Positions 53,059-61,026 of a stretch of 64,000 bases of DNA are shown here, piece after piece. Made by a program: the position numbers and the translations under genes. The stretch's first letter is position 1. Each line of letters opens with the position of its first letter. The notes under the pieces are model-generated. The model saw nothing but the letters and a program-made list of their open reading frames with translations. It had not been told where the DNA came from and did not search any database. Origin of the DNA: Cylindrospermum stagnale PCC 7417 (GTDB taxonomy: Bacteria; Cyanobacteriota; Cyanobacteriia; Cyanobacteriales; Nostocaceae); assembly GCF_000317535.1 (NCBI RefSeq), contig NC_019757.1, forward strand, positions 4,553,501 through 4,617,500, given 5' to 3'.

Positions 53059-53649
53059 ATGACTGAAGTATTTGGTGAATTTATCACAGACTTTCCTCTA
53101 GAGCAGGATTTCCTACAACTCACTTTTACCCCTAGCTCTCGTCCAATTAAGCAACGCTGGAAAAATAATCGCCTTTCTGCTCATTTCGTGGCTGATTACT
53201 TTGCTAATTTCCTCCCAGTTGATGAAAATGATCCAAGTCGTGAAAGGCGGATTAAGGAAAGCAAAGGTGCCGTTAGCTATGTAGCCAACGAGTTACTGGA
53301 AAATGCTATTAAGTATAACGATGAAAATTCCAATTACAAAGTTAAATTTGGTGTTCACTTTGTGGAAAATATCGATGATATAATAGCTGTAATTTTTGCG
53401 ACTAATAGTGTCAAATCAGGAGATGTGGATAAATTAAAAGCGTTCATTGAAGAGTTACTTTCTTCCGATCCCAATGATATGTATATTAGCCAAGTCGAAA
53501 AAAGTGTTGAAGAAGATACAGAAGCGTCGGGTTTAGGTCTGTTGACGATGATTAATGACTATGGTGCTAAACTGGGTTGGAGCATAGACTTAATTGAAGG
53601 TGATTCCCCAGTTATGACTGTGACTACAATGGCTCAATTCAAAGTATAG
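53059..53649 (+). CDS. ATP-binding anti-sigma-like/SiaB-like protein (RsbW role)
   Basis: A 196-aa GHKL-type protein. N box: SYVANELLENAIKYNDEN; G2-like segment: TEASGLGLLTMINDYGAKLGW. The G1 Asp-x-Gly-x-Gly is not obvious (IIAVIFATNSV), which matches DUF6272/SiaB-type kinases better than RsbW (family memory). It precedes a STAS gene, the usual kinase-antagonist pairing, so it probably phosphorylates that STAS protein and regulates an unknown target. Confidence 0.75.
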   Translation: MTEVFGEFITDFPLEQDFLQLTFTPSSRPIKQRWKNNRLSAHFVADYFANFLPVDENDPSRERRIKESKGAVSYVANELLENAIKYNDENSNYKVKFGVHFVENIDDIIAVIFATNSVKSGDVDKLKAFIEELLSSDPNDMYISQVEKSVEEDTEASGLGLLTMINDYGAKLGWSIDLIEGDSPVMTVTTMAQFKV

Positions 53650-53703
53650 TATTCATCAGTAAAAGTTTAATTATTAAATCATTTACTTCAGGAAGGATAA
53701 AAA

Positions 53704-54057
53704 ATGCTGGCTCAGGAAATTAAGGGAGAAGATTATACCGTTCAATTTGAGCCTGATTCAACCACTATTAATTTTGAAGGTGAGTTGAGTCTTGGTGGAC
53801 CTAATGAGTATGAACCAATCACTAATTTACTTAATGAGGTTGCTGCAACTGATCCAGAAACAATGACTATAAATTTGATAAAACTAGCATTTCTCAACAG
53901 TTCTGGTATCAGTATGCTCTCAAAATTTGTGATGAGTTTACGCAAAAAGAAAGGAACTCAGTTAATTGTATTAGGCTCTAATGATCAACCTTGGCAAGGT
54001 AAATCTTTGCAGAATCTAGTGAAATTATTACCTGGATTAAAACTAGAAGTACTCTGA
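53704..54057 (+). CDS. RsbV/SiaC-like STAS antagonist
   Basis: A 117-aa STAS-like protein. The presumptive phosphorylation site is in LAFLNSSGISMLSKFVM, where the Ser-Ser-Gly matches the switch region of anti-sigma antagonists. Short N-terminal strands (YTVQFEPDSTTINFEGELSLGG) precede it. It is 54 bases downstream of the ATP-binding partner and 84 bases upstream of the MscS gene. Its target is not encoded in the window except possibly that channel. Confidence 0.8.
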   Translation: MLAQEIKGEDYTVQFEPDSTTINFEGELSLGGPNEYEPITNLLNEVAATDPETMTINLIKLAFLNSSGISMLSKFVMSLRKKKGTQLIVLGSNDQPWQGKSLQNLVKLLPGLKLEVL

Positions 54058-54141
54058 AATAATTGGTAATTTTTACAGCACAAATTGCAAATATTCAGAA
54101 GCTAGCTCTTCTACTGATTCATTCATTTAAATCATCAAATA

Positions 54142-55755
54142 ATGCTACAAAAAGTATTGCCATTTGAGATTAATACATGGGCGTTTATTGCCAGTAGTTT
54201 GTTGATTTCTATTGCTGGGGGAATGCTCATCTATTTCATTTTGTTTTACATTTTGCGTTCCATATTTCGCAAATTTGAACGGGATATTGCTCTGGTTACA
54301 CTTAACGTTTCTACCTATCCAGCTTTAGCTATTTTTGTTTTAGCTGTCCTCAAGTTAACCTGTGAGAGATTACCTTCAGTTCAGATAATTGACAGCTTTG
54401 AAAATCTCATATCAGTCGGATTAATCATAGGGATTAGTTACTGGATAGTACAATTGTTTATCCAGGTTTTTATCTATTATCTCAAGGATTATACCCAGCA
54501 AACGGAAGCGATGTGGGATGATGTATTGCTTCCGCTTTTAGAAGCAGTAGTTCCTGTTGTAGTTTACCTAATCGCTAGTGTTTTGTCTCTACGCTTGCTT
54601 GGAGTCGATCTGACAGGAATTTGGGTAACTTTAGGTGGTGCAACATTTGTCATTGGTTTTGCTGCTCAAGGTATCCTAGCTAACTTTTTTAGTGGTGTGG
54701 TTCTCTTAATTGATACACCTTTTCAATTTGGTGATGTTTTACGACTGGATGATGGCTCAATTGCTATACTTGGAAAAATTGGTGTCAGGGTTACTCAACT
54801 CTATATACCTGACAAGCATTGCGATATTTATATTCCTAATAGTAATTTACAAAGTCAAAGTATTGTTAATCTTAGCCGTCCTACATCTTACTATCATTAT
54901 TCAAACCAGGTTGAAGTATTAGTTGATCACGATTTGTGTGATGTTAAATTGGCGATGAAAGAGATCATTTTAGCTCATCCAGATACTTTAGGAGATATTG
55001 ATACAAAATTAAATATGATTGATAGCCACTATCAAATCAACGAACTAATAAAACAACAAGAAATAGGTAAATTACGTTTAAATTCAGAACTGGCGGTTAT
55101 TTTAAAACTAGAAGAAATTCAACAAGGACTTGAGGCATTAGTTGTTACTCTACAGTTTGCAGAAAAGGGTGGCTTAACTGAGGATGAAATTGAAAATGTG
55201 CAGCTAGAATATCGAGAAATTATGACTTTGATTGGGTTAAAAGCTGTTACTGAAAAACAAAATAATCGTGCTGTTTACACATTGCAAGAAGTTAGAGATA
55301 AGGATAGCTTAATTGAATTAGTCCGCAGATGGTATCGCATCTGGATTCGTGATCCCAACCTCTTAGATGATGATAGCTACATGATTTCTGAAGAATGGGA
55401 ACGCAAGATTAATATACTAAAGCGGCGTTCACAGCGTCTATATCAAAAAATTTCTAATCCTCGAAGTGAGGAAACTCGAATTGATGATTATGTGATGGAA
55501 CTAAATGAATGGTTTCAGAAAAGATTCAAGGAACCGCGACAAAAATGGCAAGAGCCGCAAATCATCATCAAAGGTACTAATCATAGCGATGATGGGGTGA
55601 CTTATGTTGAGTTTAAGCTCAATTTCTTCGTTGATGATATCAAACTAGAAAATGGTAGAAGGGGTGAACGTGTTAGCAGCCAAATTTATCAAGAGATTTT
55701 GGAATATCTCAAGTCTAAAAATGTGAATTTGGCGAACTCACTTAAACAGCACTGA
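54142..55755 (+). CDS. MscS-family mechanosensitive ion channel
   Basis: A 537-aa inner-membrane protein. Hydrophobic helices occupy residues about 10-160, followed by the pore-lining TM3 region VTLGGATFVIGFAAQGILANFFSGV and the beta domain LIDTPFQFGDVLRLDDG ... YIPNSNLQSQSIVNLSR. The remaining 290 residues form a long charged cytoplasmic domain with coiled-coil character. It opens to release solutes under hypo-osmotic stress. Being last in the stressosome block, it is a candidate effector or simply a co-regulated stress gene. Confidence 0.88.
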   Translation: MLQKVLPFEINTWAFIASSLLISIAGGMLIYFILFYILRSIFRKFERDIALVTLNVSTYPALAIFVLAVLKLTCERLPSVQIIDSFENLISVGLIIGISYWIVQLFIQVFIYYLKDYTQQTEAMWDDVLLPLLEAVVPVVVYLIASVLSLRLLGVDLTGIWVTLGGATFVIGFAAQGILANFFSGVVLLIDTPFQFGDVLRLDDGSIAILGKIGVRVTQLYIPDKHCDIYIPNSNLQSQSIVNLSRPTSYYHYSNQVEVLVDHDLCDVKLAMKEIILAHPDTLGDIDTKLNMIDSHYQINELIKQQEIGKLRLNSELAVILKLEEIQQGLEALVVTLQFAEKGGLTEDEIENVQLEYREIMTLIGLKAVTEKQNNRAVYTLQEVRDKDSLIELVRRWYRIWIRDPNLLDDDSYMISEEWERKINILKRRSQRLYQKISNPRSEETRIDDYVMELNEWFQKRFKEPRQKWQEPQIIIKGTNHSDDGVTYVEFKLNFFVDDIKLENGRRGERVSSQIYQEILEYLKSKNVNLANSLKQH

Positions 55756-56224
55756 GTGCAAAGTAAATTAATTCCACCCAGTATATTGGTTGTATTCACG
55801 TAAGGATTCTCGTCAGGGGATATTGACAAGTGTGACAAAAGATTAGAATGCAAATGGACTATATCCTTCACCGATAACTATGGGTTGATTTCCCGTTACT
55901 GTGGTACTGCTGTGTTCTATAGTTTTTTCTTGCTTGCTTTTAGCTCAAAAAGTAGAAGCCTCCTACCTACCCGATAGGGAGGTGATGAGATGAATACGAG
56001 TGAGTGACTTTCTTGATTTTCCTCACTCATATTTGATATAATTCTAACCAATAGGTGTAACTCAATTAAATGCTGAAAAGCAGCCTATCAAAAAAGTTCA
56101 AAATTATCTCCAAAAGTCCCTAGGGCATAGGGCTTTAAAGCTCAGTTAATGTCCTCCTAGAGGAGTCGCTGAGAAGCCCACACTCACCCGAAGGGGAGTG
56201 TGTGGAGTATGTCACTTCGACCAT
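55756..56224. mobile_element. IS200/IS605-derived remnant between the mscS and murG genes
   Basis: The gap holds two GAAGCC-headed hairpins with CCCGAxxGGG centres: near 55955-55993 (arms around CTACCCGATAGGGAGG) and 56173-56215 (CCACACTC-ACCCGAAGGG-GAGTGTGTGG, ending TATGTCAC). Between them are a promoter-like TTGATT-N18-TATAAT (56013-56042) and an ATG frame of 16 codons starting at 56070. This fits an internally deleted element keeping the tnpB start and an omega-RNA-like right end. Family assignment is from memory and moderate. Confidence 0.45.
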
Positions 56225-57307
56225 TTAGTCTAAACTCCAGTCCACTACTTCCCGCACTAAGGACGCCAACTTCTCGGCGCTATCGGGAACTGCGATCGCC
56301 TTTGCCAACTCTCCCATCTTCCCTAATTCTGTCGGTGAGAGCAACAAACCCAAAACCTGAGTTTGCAAAATCTCCGCCGTCAACTCTGATTGCTTAAAGG
56401 TTAACGCCGCACCAGCTTTGGTAAACACGTCTGCATTGTAAGATTGATGATCTTCTGCCGCAAAGGGGTAAGGAATCAAAATTGCTGGAGTCCCACACAC
56501 CGCCAATTCTGTTAAACTCCCAGCACCAGAACGACTAATTGCTAAATTTGCTCGTCGTAATAATGGTGCCATATCGTTGTAAAACGGCAAAGCGATATAC
56601 TGGGGATGTTGCAAACTGTCCGCTTCTGGGTCATTATCGCCAGTTAAATGCACAATATAAGCACCAGCCGCAAACCAACTTGGTGCAGCTTGGCGAACTA
56701 ATTTATTAATCCCCACGGCGCCTTGACTACCACCAAAGACGACAATTAAGGGTACACCCTCAGGAATCGCTAAATTTAAAGTTGGATTAATTTCCCCATC
56801 GCGGAATTGCGATCGCACCGGAGTACCCACGCAAACACTTTTAGCACGGGGTAAATATTGAGCAGCAACGGCAAATCCCACCGCCACCATGCTACACCAA
56901 GGTCCAAAAAACCGCGTTACCTTACCTGGTAAGGCATTAGATTCGTGGAAAACTACAGGTAAACCAAGGGAACGCGCCGCAATCACCGCTGGACCTGCGA
57001 TATAACCCCCTGTGGTAAACACCCCTTGGAATTTACCTTGTTTCAAAAGTCGTCTCACATCCAGAACCGAACCGATGAGTTTACCCAAAATCCGCAGCGA
57101 GTCAAGCCCAAACCCTTGCTGAAACCCTGCAACTGCAATAGTATGCAAAGGATACTGTTTGGGGACAAGCTGAGTTTCTAGCCGGTCGGGAACCCCCAGC
57201 CATTCGATTTCATAATCAGGTAATTTTTCCGCCAGTGCGATCGCGGGAAACAAGTGTCCACCAGTCCCACTGGCCGCTATTAGTAATCGTATTGGTGCAT
57301 TTGCCAT
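56225..57307 (-). CDS. murG: UDP-N-acetylglucosamine--N-acetylmuramyl-(pentapeptide) pyrophosphoryl-undecaprenol GlcNAc transferase
   Basis: A 360-aa GT-B glycosyltransferase making lipid II from lipid I at the inner membrane. Landmarks: LIAASGTGGHLFPAIALAE at the N-terminus, FTTGGYIAGPAVIAARSLG, HESNALPGKVTRFFGPW, VVFGGSQGAVGINKLV and RSGAGSLTELAVCGTPAILIPYPFAAEDHQSYNA (UDP-GlcNAc binding). Normal length. Its stop codon lies 10 bases from the IS200/IS605-like remnant. Confidence 0.95.
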   Translation of the reverse strand: MANAPIRLLIAASGTGGHLFPAIALAEKLPDYEIEWLGVPDRLETQLVPKQYPLHTIAVAGFQQGFGLDSLRILGKLIGSVLDVRRLLKQGKFQGVFTTGGYIAGPAVIAARSLGLPVVFHESNALPGKVTRFFGPWCSMVAVGFAVAAQYLPRAKSVCVGTPVRSQFRDGEINPTLNLAIPEGVPLIVVFGGSQGAVGINKLVRQAAPSWFAAGAYIVHLTGDNDPEADSLQHPQYIALPFYNDMAPLLRRANLAISRSGAGSLTELAVCGTPAILIPYPFAAEDHQSYNADVFTKAGAALTFKQSELTAEILQTQVLGLLLSPTELGKMGELAKAIAVPDSAEKLASLVREVVDWSLD

Positions 57308-57390
57308 CAGAGCTATACCATTTAGCGCCTAGCTTAACTAAGATAAAACAATTTCCTGGACTTCTCTAATCAAATCAGTAAACTCTTACA

Positions 57391-58281
57391 ATGACTCACA
57401 TTATTGCCTTATTACTGAAACACCACAACAGATTTCCTGCCAATAGTTCAGTAATTTTATTCCTACTGACACTTGGTTTAACCAGTAGTTGGCAATCTGC
57501 TCAAGCCATTACACCACAACACTTACAACCCTCTAGGAGTATACCTGCAAAAGTTACTCCCCCTACAAGACTACCCCATCAACTCAGTGCCGCCGAAAAT
57601 GCACCCGCCGAACTAAAAAACCTGTTGACGCAAATTGACGCCGCTGCCAGTCGCGGGGATATTAAAGGGGTGATGCAATTCTACGGCTCTAATTTCACTC
57701 ATGGGGATGGATTAAACCGCCTGACTTTGGAAAAATCCTTGACATCACTCTGGCAACGATACCCTAAATTGCGCTACACAACACAGTTGCAATCTTGGAA
57801 ATCTGAAGGTAATAGTCTGATTGCGGAAACAGTAACTAAGATCACTGGCTCATCCTCTTTTAACAGTAATAATTTGACTCTTAATGCCACGATTACATCG
57901 CGCCAGCGCGTTACAGGTGCGAAAATCGTCAATCAAGACATTTTGTCAGAACGCACCCTCCTGACTTCCGGCAGCAAGCCACCCCAAGTGAATTTCCAAC
58001 TACCACAACAGGTAAAAGTTGGTCAGAAATATAATTTTGATGCGATCGTTCAAGAACCACTGGGTGATGATTTTCTCCTGGGAACGGTGCTAGAAGAACC
58101 CATAGTTCCAGACAAATATCTCAAACCGACACCCGTGGATTTGGAATTACTGTCATCTGGCGGACTTTTTAAAGTGGGAAGCGCACCTCTAACCCCTGGT
58201 AGTCAATGGATTTCTGCGGTCATCCTGCGGGGTGATGGGATGACAATGATCACTCAGCGTCTACAAGTGGTGAAAAAGTAG
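57391..58281 (+). CDS. Exported protein with an NTF2/SnoaL-like domain
   Basis: A 296-aa protein. Hydrophobic residues about 19-38 (SSVILFLLTLGLTSSWQSAQA) form a signal peptide. Residues about 70-180 show the pattern LTQIDAAASRGDIKGVMQFYGSNFTHGDGLNRLTLEKSL, typical of NTF2-like domains. A C-terminal beta sandwich (VKVGQKYNFDAIVQEPLGDDFLLG ... WISAVILRGDGMTMITQRLQ) follows. Likely periplasmic; no catalytic function inferred. Divergent from murG across an 83-base gap. Confidence 0.65.
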   Translation: MTHIIALLLKHHNRFPANSSVILFLLTLGLTSSWQSAQAITPQHLQPSRSIPAKVTPPTRLPHQLSAAENAPAELKNLLTQIDAAASRGDIKGVMQFYGSNFTHGDGLNRLTLEKSLTSLWQRYPKLRYTTQLQSWKSEGNSLIAETVTKITGSSSFNSNNLTLNATITSRQRVTGAKIVNQDILSERTLLTSGSKPPQVNFQLPQQVKVGQKYNFDAIVQEPLGDDFLLGTVLEEPIVPDKYLKPTPVDLELLSSGGLFKVGSAPLTPGSQWISAVILRGDGMTMITQRLQVVKK

Positions 58282-58359
58282 TTATTGGTCAAACAGGTCA
58301 TTGGTCATTGGTTCCGAATTATTGGAAAATGACTCTGGACTATTGACTTTTGATACTCA

Positions 58360-59133
58360 ATGATTTCTTTAAAAAATCAAATCGTTTTGATTACTGGTGC
58401 AAGCAGTGGTATTGGTGCTGCTTGTGCCAAAATTTTTGCTGGTGCGGGTGCAAAGCTGATTTTGGCAGCGCGGCGGTTGGAACGTTTGCAGCAGTTAGCT
58501 GATGAACTGAATCAAATATTTGGCGGAGAAATTCATTTGTTACAGCTTGATGTGCGCGATCGCTCTGCTGTTGAATCTGCCATCTCTAATTTACCCCCTG
58601 ACTGGTCGGAAATCGACATTTTGATTAACAACGCTGGTCTGAGTCGCGGTTTAGAAAAGTTACACGTTGGCGACTTTCAGGACTGGGAAGAAATGATTGA
58701 TACGAATATCAAAGGCTTGCTGTACCTCAGTCGCTATGTTGTTCCGGGAATGCTTAATCGCGATCGCGGTCATGTGATCAATCTCGGTTCGATTGCTGGA
58801 CATCAAACCTATCCCGGCGGTAACGTCTACTGTGCCACGAAAGCCGCAGTCAAAGCAATTTCTGAAGGTTTAAAACAAGATTTGTTGGGAACCCCTGTGC
58901 GGGTAACTTCCGTCGATCCTGGGATGGTGGAAACGGAATTTAGCGAAGTCCGTTTTCATGGTGATACTGAACGTGCAGAACGGGTTTATCAAGGCGTCAC
59001 CCCCCTAACTCCCGATGATGTTGCTGATGTGATATTTTTCTGCGCCACGCGATCGCCTCATGTCAATATTAATCAAGTTGTGCTCATGCCAGTTGACCAA
59101 GCTAGCGCCACATTGGTGAATCGGCGAATATAA
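58360..59133 (+). CDS. Short-chain dehydrogenase/reductase (YdfG-like)
   Basis: A 257-aa Rossmann-fold oxidoreductase. NADP-binding TGASSGIGAACAKIFAG with a downstream AARR suggests NADP(H). The NNAG motif is in ILINNAGLSRG, and the catalytic Ser, Tyr and Lys are in INLGSIAGHQTYPGGNVYCATKAAVK. PGMVETEFSEVRFHGD is typical of YdfG-type 3-hydroxy acid dehydrogenases (serine/allothreonine). The substrate is uncertain. The next gene begins 20 bases after the stop. Confidence 0.9.
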   Translation: MISLKNQIVLITGASSGIGAACAKIFAGAGAKLILAARRLERLQQLADELNQIFGGEIHLLQLDVRDRSAVESAISNLPPDWSEIDILINNAGLSRGLEKLHVGDFQDWEEMIDTNIKGLLYLSRYVVPGMLNRDRGHVINLGSIAGHQTYPGGNVYCATKAAVKAISEGLKQDLLGTPVRVTSVDPGMVETEFSEVRFHGDTERAERVYQGVTPLTPDDVADVIFFCATRSPHVNINQVVLMPVDQASATLVNRRI

Positions 59134-59153
59134 AATCAACCAACAATAAACCT

Positions 59154-59810
59154 ATGCAGAATATGGCAAACACTGAAAACCCTGGAGTGACAGTACTCAC
59201 AGCAATTAACACAGCGAAAGCTCTGACAATTGTCTGCTTAGTGGCTTTTGCTTTCATCTTCGGTATCCATGACTTACGACAGGTAATTTATCTGTGTCTG
59301 CACATCAGCTATTGTCTCTGGTGGCTACTGGAACAGTGGTTTTATCCCCAGCGGCGACAATTATTTAATCAACCTGCGCTTTTGATTGCGTTCATCTTCA
59401 CCCTGTTATATGTTGGTGTTTTTTACGCCTTTCCAGGATACCTAGCCTTTACCAACCCTGTCCCCCTCTCAATCACAGAGGCAGCTATCGCACTACCACT
59501 GTACACATTTGGCACGCTGATTAATGCCGCTGCCGATGTGCAAAAGTTAACCTCCAAGCAATACAGTACTGGGCTAGTAAGTGATGGAATCTGGAGATTT
59601 TCCCGCAACATCAATTACTTTGGTGATTTGCTCCGGTATCTGAGTTTTAGCGTGGTAGCTGGTTCACCCTGGGCTTATTTACTCCCCGGCTCAATCTTGC
59701 TTCTCTACCTCCAGCGCATGTCCCAGAAAGAACAGTCAATGCCCGGCAAGTACCCAAACTACCCTGAGTATCAACAATCTAGCGCCCGCTTGATTCCGTT
59801 TATTTGGTAA
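59154..59810 (+). CDS. DUF1295 (steroid 5-alpha-reductase-like) membrane protein
   Basis: A 218-aa protein with about five membrane segments (LTIVCLVAFAFIFGI and LLIAFIFTLLYVGVFYAF among them). The C-terminal block LVSDGIWRFSRNINYFGDLLRYLSF with YLQRMSQKEQSMPGKYPNYPEYQQ is the conserved isoprenylcysteine-methyltransferase/steroid-reductase-like motif. Function unknown. Probably co-transcribed with the upstream dehydrogenase (20-base gap). Confidence 0.8.
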   Translation: MQNMANTENPGVTVLTAINTAKALTIVCLVAFAFIFGIHDLRQVIYLCLHISYCLWWLLEQWFYPQRRQLFNQPALLIAFIFTLLYVGVFYAFPGYLAFTNPVPLSITEAAIALPLYTFGTLINAAADVQKLTSKQYSTGLVSDGIWRFSRNINYFGDLLRYLSFSVVAGSPWAYLLPGSILLLYLQRMSQKEQSMPGKYPNYPEYQQSSARLIPFIW

Positions 59811-60239
59811 TCACTTTTGCGAGTGTATTATTGTAGTAGATAATTCATCTACCCAAAGAGATAACTTTGAAAGTCGCAGGTGAAGCAACATCTGTGATTT
59901 TTTCATGAAATTAGTTGCAACTCATAATCATTTCAAGTATGCTTTATTTAAGCAAATTGGATAAACAACCCCATAAAACGAAATTCTGGCGATCGCCGAG
60001 GCTACCAGTTTAGAACCAGGACTGGACACATTCATCATTCCTGAGAAATAAGTAATTTGAATTTTTTATCAGTTTCTAATGCGACCAACTACACAATGAT
60101 TTACGGCAACTGCCCAGATTATAAAGAAATTGATTTAGTTAAATATCAGCCAACTTATGCACTAAAAAAGTTAATTTTGTGATGAGTAATAGACAATGCC
60201 CACCTCACAAAAAATTGGATTTGCAACAGCAGAGAAACA
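59811..60239. other. Intergenic region before the second SDR gene
   Basis: A 429-base gap. It contains a small inverted repeat, GTAGAT-N5-ATCTAC, at 59836-59852 and a HIP1-like GGCGATCGCC near 59988. The rest is AT-rich; no promoter or gene was recognised. Confidence 0.45.
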
Positions 60240-60956
60240 ATGAGTAACACAAAAAAGATTGCAGTAGTTACTGGTGGAAATCGTGGTTTGGGATTTGCAG
60301 CTTCTCGCCAATTAGCTAAACAGGGATATCAGGTAATTCTCACCAGTCGGGATGAAGAAAAAGGCAAAGCAGCGGCTCTTCAGTTACAAAACGAAGGATT
60401 AGATGTAATCTTTCATCCCCTAGATGTTAATAGTGAAGAAAGTAGCCAGAAATTAGCCGAATTCATCCGCAAGCAGTTTGGTAGACTCGATGTCTTGGTG
60501 AATAATGCAGGTATATATCTTGATGTTAAAGGAGGAGATAATAGCATATTTAATGCTAAAATTGACACTTTGAGACAAACAATAGAAACCAACGTTTATG
60601 GCGTTTTGCGAGTGACTCAGGCGTTAATTCCATTAATGAAACAACAGAATTACGGAAGAATAGTTAATGTTTCTTCTGGCATGGGGCAGTTGACTGATAT
60701 GCAGAGTGGTGCACCTGGATATCGGCTTTCTAAAACGGCTTTGAATGCCCTAACGCGGATTATTGCCAGCGAATTAAAGGACACAAATATTTTAGTTAAC
60801 TCAGTTTGCCCCGGTTGGGTAAAAACCGACATGGGAGGAGCAGAAGCACCGCTAACCCCAGAACAAGGCGTTGATACAATTGTCTGGCTGGCAACACTTC
60901 CCGATCAAGGTGCTACTGGCGGATTTTTTCGCGATCGCCAAGCAATTGATTGGTAA
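60240..60956 (+). CDS. Short-chain dehydrogenase/reductase (carbonyl reductase-like)
   Basis: A 238-aa classical SDR. Nucleotide-binding VVTGGNRGLGFAASRQLA, LTSRDEEKGKAAA (NADP preference), LDVLVNNAGIYLDVKGG, catalytic Ser in VNVSSGMGQLTD, and Tyr-x3-Lys in GYRLSKTALNALTRI. PGWVKTDMGG completes the motif set. It resembles plant/animal carbonyl reductases. Ends 70 bases before the oligopeptidase start. Confidence 0.9.
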   Translation: MSNTKKIAVVTGGNRGLGFAASRQLAKQGYQVILTSRDEEKGKAAALQLQNEGLDVIFHPLDVNSEESSQKLAEFIRKQFGRLDVLVNNAGIYLDVKGGDNSIFNAKIDTLRQTIETNVYGVLRVTQALIPLMKQQNYGRIVNVSSGMGQLTDMQSGAPGYRLSKTALNALTRIIASELKDTNILVNSVCPGWVKTDMGGAEAPLTPEQGVDTIVWLATLPDQGATGGFFRDRQAIDW

Positions 60957-61026
60957 AGCTACATTAAAAAGATATATAAATAAAAATCAACGTTCCCATC
61001 TATCTACCGGCTACCGACACAAAACT

